Part shown: positions 59,894 to 64,000 of the stretch, piece by piece
Layout of the letters: every line of letters starts with the position of its first letter
How positions within the stretch are numbered: position 1 is the stretch's first letter
Origin: Burkholderiales bacterium RIFCSPLOWO2_02_FULL_57_36
Lineage (GTDB): Bacteria; Pseudomonadota; Gammaproteobacteria; Burkholderiales; Burkholderiaceae_D
Assembly (NCBI GenBank): GCA_001770855.1
Contig: MESE01000001.1
Coordinates: 310,001-374,000 of the forward strand
Length of the DNA: 64,000 bases
Direction of reading: 5' to 3'
The notes under the pieces: generated by a model
What the model was told of the DNA's origin: nothing
The model's database searches: none
Seen by the model: the letters and a program-made list of their open reading frames with translations, nothing else
Program-made: the position numbers and the translations under genes

Positions 59894-61264
59894 ATGCCTT
59901 TTTACGAGATTCTCGCTATCGCCTTGATGGCCACGTTCATCCTGGCGCTCTTCCTCGGCTATCCCGTGGCGTGGCTGCTGGCCGGCATTTCGCTGCTGTT
60001 TTCCGCTGCCGCCATCGTGCTGACCACGCAATTCGGTTTCGATACTTTCCTGATGACAGGCTGGGTCAAGTTCTCGGGCATCATCGACCGCTTTGACGCG
60101 ATCATGTCCAACTGGGTGCTGGTGTCGCTGCCGATGTTCGTCTACATGGGCCTGATGCTGGACCGCTCGGGTGTGGCCGATATCATGATGCGCAACTTCG
60201 TCAAGGTGTTCGGCGGCATACGCGGCGGTCTCGGCCTGACCGTGATCGTGATCGGCATCCTGCTGGCCGCATCGACCGGCATCGTCGGCGCATCGGTGGT
60301 CTTGCTCGCAATGCTGTCGATGCCGATCATGCTGCAGAACCAGTACTCGAAAAGCCTGGCATCCGGCATCGTCGCGGCATCCGGCACGCTCGGCATCCTG
60401 ATCCCGCCTTCCATCATGCTGGTGCTGATGGCGGATCAGGTCTCGGTGCCGGTGGGCGACTTGTTCATGGGTGCGCTGCTGCCTGGCGTATTGCTGGGTA
60501 CGCTGTACATGGTCTTCGTGATCTGCGTCGGCATATTCCGCCCCGACCTGGTGCCGCCGCGCGCGGCCGACGCCGAGAAGCTGACGGTACGCCAGGTCTG
60601 CATCGCATTCCTGTCGACCATTCCGACCTTCGGCCTGATTCTGGTGGTGCTGGGCTCGATCTTCTTCGGCATTGCGACGCCGACCGAAGCCTCCGGCCTG
60701 GGCGCATTCGGTGCGATGTTTTTGGCGGCGGCCAATGGCCAGCTGAACTGGAAGGTGATCCGCCAGGTCGGTATCGATACCACCATCACCACCTGTTTCA
60801 TCTTCGCGATCTTCATCGGCGCCACGGTGTTCGCCTATGTGCTGCGCCTGATCGGCGGCGACGAGTTGATCACGGAGTTTTTCAAGAGCACCGGCCTCGG
60901 CCCGACCGGGCTGGTGCTGGTGGTGCTGCTGGTGGTGTTCGTCGCAGGCTTCTTCCTCGACTGGTTTGAAATCGTGCTGATCATCCTGCCGCTGCTGGCC
61001 CCCGTGATCAAGCTAGCCGGGATCGACATGACCTGGTTTCTGATCCTGATCGCGCTGATGCTGCAGACTTCGTTCCTGACGCCGCCAGTCGGATTTTCGC
61101 TGTTCTACCTGAAAGGCGTGGTGCCGAAGGGCGTCACCATCAGTCACATTTACCGCGGCGTGATTCCGTTCGTGCTGCTGCAATTGCTGATGGTGGCCGC
61201 CTGCTTCTACTGGCCGCAAATAATCCTGTGGCTCCCGGAGCAGATGTATGGAATTGGCAAGTAG
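59894..61264 (+). CDS. dctM: TRAP transporter large membrane subunit (DctM type)
   Basis: A 456-residue protein with about 12 helices, the translocation subunit. LALFLGYPVAWLLAGISLLF, SGIVAASGTLGILIPPSIML and FFLDWFEIVLIILPLLAPVI are hallmark segments. It belongs to the longer DctM (TTT fused-loop) form seen with TakP-like binding proteins. The ATG at 59894 follows GAAAGCAG weakly. It depends on transcription passing the terminator at 59692-59724 or on its own promoter. Confidence 0.94.
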   Translation: MPFYEILAIALMATFILALFLGYPVAWLLAGISLLFSAAAIVLTTQFGFDTFLMTGWVKFSGIIDRFDAIMSNWVLVSLPMFVYMGLMLDRSGVADIMMRNFVKVFGGIRGGLGLTVIVIGILLAASTGIVGASVVLLAMLSMPIMLQNQYSKSLASGIVAASGTLGILIPPSIMLVLMADQVSVPVGDLFMGALLPGVLLGTLYMVFVICVGIFRPDLVPPRAADAEKLTVRQVCIAFLSTIPTFGLILVVLGSIFFGIATPTEASGLGAFGAMFLAAANGQLNWKVIRQVGIDTTITTCFIFAIFIGATVFAYVLRLIGGDELITEFFKSTGLGPTGLVLVVLLVVFVAGFFLDWFEIVLIILPLLAPVIKLAGIDMTWFLILIALMLQTSFLTPPVGFSLFYLKGVVPKGVTISHIYRGVIPFVLLQLLMVAACFYWPQIILWLPEQMYGIGK

Positions 61265-61344
61265 CCGCGTTTGACCGGGAGCGCAAACGGCAAAGCCGTA
61301 TGCGCGCTACGGTGGAAACGAACTGGATTCAAGCAAGAGAATGT

Positions 61345-61378
61345 AAAACGCCACGGCTCTGCGTGGCGTTTTTTTTAC
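61345..61378 (+). terminator. Intrinsic terminator after dctM
   Basis: AAAACGCCACG (61345-61355), loop GCTCTG, CGTGGCGTTTT (61362-61372) and a longer T-run to about 61376. A perfect 11-bp stem 80 bases after the dctM stop. It may also serve the convergent ftsX on the minus strand through the A-run. Confidence 0.92.
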
Positions 61379-61460
61379 GAGGCATGATTCCCGGCTGTCA
61401 TTACTGAAAATAGGCTTCAGCCGCCGCCGGAAATAGTCCCATGGATTGCGAAGGGTCTTT

Positions 61461-62387
61461 CTATTGCGAGCGCGCCAGATGCCGCCGCACCGACAATATC
61501 GCACCGCTCAATCCCAATGCGGCACTGATCAACAGCAGCACCGCCGATTCCGCAACGCCCAAGGGCGTGAGCCGGAATTCCGATGCGTACAGGCGCGCAA
61601 AGTCGGCGATGGCCGTATTGAGAGGCTGCAGTGCCAGCACAACCGCGCCCAGCGCAATTACGCCGGCACATAGTCCCAGCAGCGCGCCGCTGTAGTAGAA
61701 GGGCCGGTAAATGAAGCGATCCGTTGCACCCACCAGTCGGGAGATTTCGATTTCCTCGCGCTGGGTCATCACTTGCAGGCGGATCGTATTGAACACGACC
61801 GCAATCACCACCATGCCGAGCGTCGCCGCGAGCAGCATCAACGCCATCCGCAGCACATGCATCAAGGCAGCCAGCCGCTTGACCCAGGCCGAATCGACCT
61901 GCACGTATTCGACGCCGGGCAACGCCTTCAACTGGACGGCAATCACATCGACGCGTGCCGCATCGACGGCATTTTGAAAGCTGGCGAGCTTCAATACATA
62001 GCCGTCCGGAAGAGGATTGGTGCCCAATGTCGTCAGCGCATCGGACAGTCCTGTCTTGTCTTTGAGCGCGCTGAGTGCATTTTCTCGCGGAATGAATTCC
62101 AGCCTGCCGCTGCTGTTGTTGTCCTGCAAAATGCGGCGAATGCTCGGCGCCAGCGCGGTGGCGCGTTCGCGCGGGGTATCGACCGACACGAAGATGCTGA
62201 TCTCCGGCTCAATCGCTAACTGCGCGGATACCGGCCGTATGCTGTCGAGCATGGTCAATCCGGCGAAGGGCAGCGCCAACGCGATTGCGATCACCAGCAC
62301 ATTGAACAGGAAGCTGCCGGGATGCTTGATCACGCGGTCAAATGCATCGGTGACGGCGAACCGGTGTTGTCGCAGCCAGGCTTTCAT
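61461..62387 (-). CDS. ftsX: Cell division protein FtsX
   Basis: A 308-residue, four-helix membrane protein (helices about 24-44, 180-205, 235-258, 275-297) with a large periplasmic loop between helices 1 and 2. With FtsE it forms an ABC-like complex at the divisome that controls peptidoglycan hydrolases. The ATG at 62387 overlaps the TGA of ftsE as ATGA; the frame is open 20 codons further inside ftsE, which is rejected. Conserved: FRVIKHPGSF-like FDRVIKHPGSFLFNV, TQREEIEISRLVGATDRFI and the last helix LGLSGAILSVRRHL. Confidence 0.96.
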   Translation of the reverse strand: MKAWLRQHRFAVTDAFDRVIKHPGSFLFNVLVIAIALALPFAGLTMLDSIRPVSAQLAIEPEISIFVSVDTPRERATALAPSIRRILQDNNSSGRLEFIPRENALSALKDKTGLSDALTTLGTNPLPDGYVLKLASFQNAVDAARVDVIAVQLKALPGVEYVQVDSAWVKRLAALMHVLRMALMLLAATLGMVVIAVVFNTIRLQVMTQREEIEISRLVGATDRFIYRPFYYSGALLGLCAGVIALGAVVLALQPLNTAIADFARLYASEFRLTPLGVAESAVLLLISAALGLSGAILSVRRHLARSQ

Positions 62388-63073
62388 GCGGCGCCTTCCA
62401 TTTCCGCCCTGCGCCAGGTATCGACGATTCTTCCGTGGTCTAGACACACGACGCGGTCGGCGCGATCCAGGAAGTATTCATCATGCGTGGAAATCACGCA
62501 GGTAACGCCGACACCGTGAAATGCCTTGAGCGTGTTGATCACCTTGGTGGCGCTGTCACGATCGAGATTGGCGGTCGGTTCGTCGGCCAGGATGATTTGC
62601 GGACGATGCACGATGGCGCGCGCAATCGCCACGCGCTGCTGTTCGCCGCCGGATAAGGTCAACGGCGCCGAATGCGCCTTGTCGAGCAGTCCGACCTTAT
62701 CGAGGGCGGCGCGGGCTCGTTTCTGCGCTTCGTCTTTCGCCGCGCCCGTCACCACCAGCGGCAACGCTACATTGGATAACACATCGCGATCGAGCAGCAG
62801 GCGCTGCTGCTGGAATATCAGCCCGAGCTTGCGCCGCAAATACGGCAGGCCGGAGGGTTTCAGCTTGCCGATATCCTCGCCATTGACCTTGATCACGCCG
62901 CCGGTCGGGCGTTCGATCGCGGCAATTATTTTCAGCAGCGTCGATTTTCCGGCGCCGGACGGGCCGGCCAGGAAAATCAGTTCGCCTTTGGCAATCGACA
63001 AGGTGACGTCCGTCAATGCGGGCGTATTGCCGGCATAGCGTTTCGAGACATGCTGCAATTCGATCATTGCCAT
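62384..63073 (-). CDS. ftsE: Cell division ATP-binding protein FtsE
   Basis: A 229-residue ABC ATPase. Walker A GPSGAGKSTLLK (about 38-49), Q-loop IFQQQRLLLD, signature LSGGEQQRVAIARA (about 142-155) and Walker B IILADEPTANLD, then H-loop VISTHDEY. It couples ATP use to FtsX. A second ATG (codon 3, 63067) gives the more usual MIELQHV N-terminus and cannot be excluded. Ten bases separate it from the ftsY stop, so ftsY-ftsE-ftsX form one unit. Confidence 0.97.
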   Translation of the reverse strand: MAMIELQHVSKRYAGNTPALTDVTLSIAKGELIFLAGPSGAGKSTLLKIIAAIERPTGGVIKVNGEDIGKLKPSGLPYLRRKLGLIFQQQRLLLDRDVLSNVALPLVVTGAAKDEAQKRARAALDKVGLLDKAHSAPLTLSGGEQQRVAIARAIVHRPQIILADEPTANLDRDSATKVINTLKAFHGVGVTCVISTHDEYFLDRADRVVCLDHGRIVDTWRRAEMEGAA

Positions 63074-63083
63074 GGACGATTCA

Positions 63084-64000
63084 TCAGGTTAGCAACGCGT
63101 CGACGAATTCTTCGGCGTTGAACGGCTGCAGATCTTCGATCTTTTCGCCGACGCCAATGAAATACACCGGAACCGGCCGGCTCTTGACGATGGCCGCAAG
63201 AACGCCGCCTTTGGCGGTGCCGTCCAGCTTGGTGATCACCAGTCCGGTCAGTCCCAGCGCATCGTCGAAAGCCTTGACCTGGGCCAATGCATTTTGCCCT
63301 GTATTGCCGTCAATCACCAAAAGAATCTCATGCGGAGCGGATGCCATGCTTTTGCCGATCGCGCGCTTGATTCGCTTTAATTCATCCATCAAATGCAACT
63401 GCGTCGGCAGGCGTCCTGCCGTGTCGACCATCACCACATTGATCTTGCGCGCCTGCGCCGAGTGGACTGCATCGAACGCTACCGCGGCGGGATCGCCCGA
63501 TTCCTGCGAAATCACGGTGACGTTGTTACGCTCGCCCCAGATCGTCAGTTGCTCGCGTGCGGCGGCACGGAAGGTATCGCCCGCCGCCAGCAATACCGAT
63601 TGATCATGCGCTTGCAGATGTTTGGCCAGTTTGCCGATGGTGGTGGTTTTTCCGGCGCCGTTGACACCGGCGATCATCATTACCAATGGCTGGTGGCGGC
63701 CCAGCACCAGCGGTTTTTGCAAAGGAGCAAGCAATTCGAGCAGCAACGCGCGCAACGCGGTTTTCACTTGCGCGGCTTCGGTCAGCTTTTTCTCCCTGAC
63801 CCGCTTTTTCAAGCCATCGAGCAGGAATTGGGTCGCTTCCACGCCCGCATCCGACATCAGCAATGCCGACTCCAGTTCTTCGTACAAGTCGTCATCGATC
63901 TTGGCGCCGACGAACAGGGTGGTCAGATTGGACGAGGTCTTCGACAAGCCGGTCTTCAACCGGGTCATCCAGGATTGCTTTTGTTCCAATGGAGTGGCAG
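63084..64000 (-). CDS. ftsY: Signal recognition particle receptor FtsY (N-terminal end outside window)
   Basis: The frame is open to the window edge, and the residues before the nominal TTG at 63989 (ATPLEQKQSW) fit an internal position, so the acidic A domain and true start lie beyond 64000. About 305 residues are visible: the N domain (helical, to about 95) and the G domain with GVNGAGKTTTIGKL, DTFRAAAREQL, VDTAGRLPTQ, TKLDGTAKGG and the closing FIGVGEKIEDLQPF. FtsY docks SRP-ribosome complexes at the membrane. First of the ftsYEX unit. Confidence 0.97.
   Translation of the reverse strand, partial: ATPLEQKQSWMTRLKTGLSKTSSNLTTLFVGAKIDDDLYEELESALLMSDAGVEATQFLLDGLKKRVREKKLTEAAQVKTALRALLLELLAPLQKPLVLGRHQPLVMMIAGVNGAGKTTTIGKLAKHLQAHDQSVLLAAGDTFRAAAREQLTIWGERNNVTVISQESGDPAAVAFDAVHSAQARKINVVMVDTAGRLPTQLHLMDELKRIKRAIGKSMASAPHEILLVIDGNTGQNALAQVKAFDDALGLTGLVITKLDGTAKGGVLAAIVKSRPVPVYFIGVGEKIEDLQPFNAEEFVDALLT

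Noticed and set aside
1-64000. tRNA, rRNA, CRISPR arrays, IS elements or integrase/attachment sites
   Set aside because: No cloverleaf-like T-arm sequences, spaced direct repeats or transposase/integrase motifs were seen on either strand by reading; a tRNA or repeat scan was not run.

Overview
The window looks like chromosomal core sequence of a betaproteobacterium of the order Burkholderiales, most likely family Oxalobacteraceae (a Herminiimonas- or Noviherbaspirillum-like genome; this placement is inference). The grounds are the betaproteobacterial cytochrome oxidase cluster with its own small assembly peptides (DUF2970, DUF2909, a 35-residue peptide), a PhaM-type PHA-granule protein, an SAH riboswitch in front of ahcY-metF, a CIRCE element in front of rpoH, and paired LpxL-like acyltransferases beside metK. 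I found no tRNA, rRNA, CRISPR array, IS element or prophage. Both ends cut genes: the 3' part of a large ATPase/GAF/GGDEF signalling protein on the left, and ftsY on the right.

Layout. 1-5.3 kb: diguanylate cyclase end, two lipid A acyltransferases, metK with a leader that can hide its ribosome binding site, and an exported M14 peptidase. 5.5-8.9 kb: a three-gene export cassette made of a lipoprotein that resembles a protease propeptide, a subtilase ending in a GlyGly-CTERM tail, and the rhombosortase expected to cut that tail. 8.9-11.8 kb: SAH riboswitch, ahcY, a small membrane protein and metF, which with metK make up the activated methyl cycle. 12-20 kb: an unusual chemoreceptor with a cytosolic C-terminal Cache-like domain, folate and murein enzymes, cca, an orphan amino-acid binding protein and an acetyltransferase. 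20.4-27.4 kb: aromatic amino acid catabolism (Lrp regulator, hpd, phhA, indolepyruvate oxidoreductase). 27.5-38.7 kb: queC, two DUF3108 paralogues, a second orphan binding protein, phaM, two MFS exporters, a Crp/Fnr regulator, a Lon-like ATPase without protease domain and a diiron ferritin-like protein. 38.7-44.1 kb: rfaE2, asparaginase II, copper handling (a DUF411-CusF fusion and PCu(A)C), trmL, comF and a BioC-like methyltransferase.

44.2-53.7 kb is a nearly complete aa3 oxidase locus: coxB, coxA, a 35-aa assembly peptide, ctaG, DUF2970, coxC, a DUF2909 peptide on the opposite strand, SURF1, a SCO-like protein, heme A synthase, heme O synthase and SCO1. It provides the catalytic subunits, copper insertion and heme A synthesis together, behind a good sigma-70 promoter. 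rpoH follows convergently, and its upstream region carries a perfect CIRCE operator. 54.8-56.9 kb is gene-poor and holds two unknown secreted proteins, one with a 15-bp perfect inverted repeat in its signal-peptide codons. 56.9-64 kb: Xni flap nuclease, a DctPQM TRAP transporter interrupted by a terminator and a REP-like element, then ftsX-ftsE-ftsY.

The items most worth follow-up are the lipoprotein/subtilase/rhombosortase cassette, the metK leader, the interrupted TRAP operon and the rpoH-CIRCE circuit. All calls come from reading the sequence; no database search was run.
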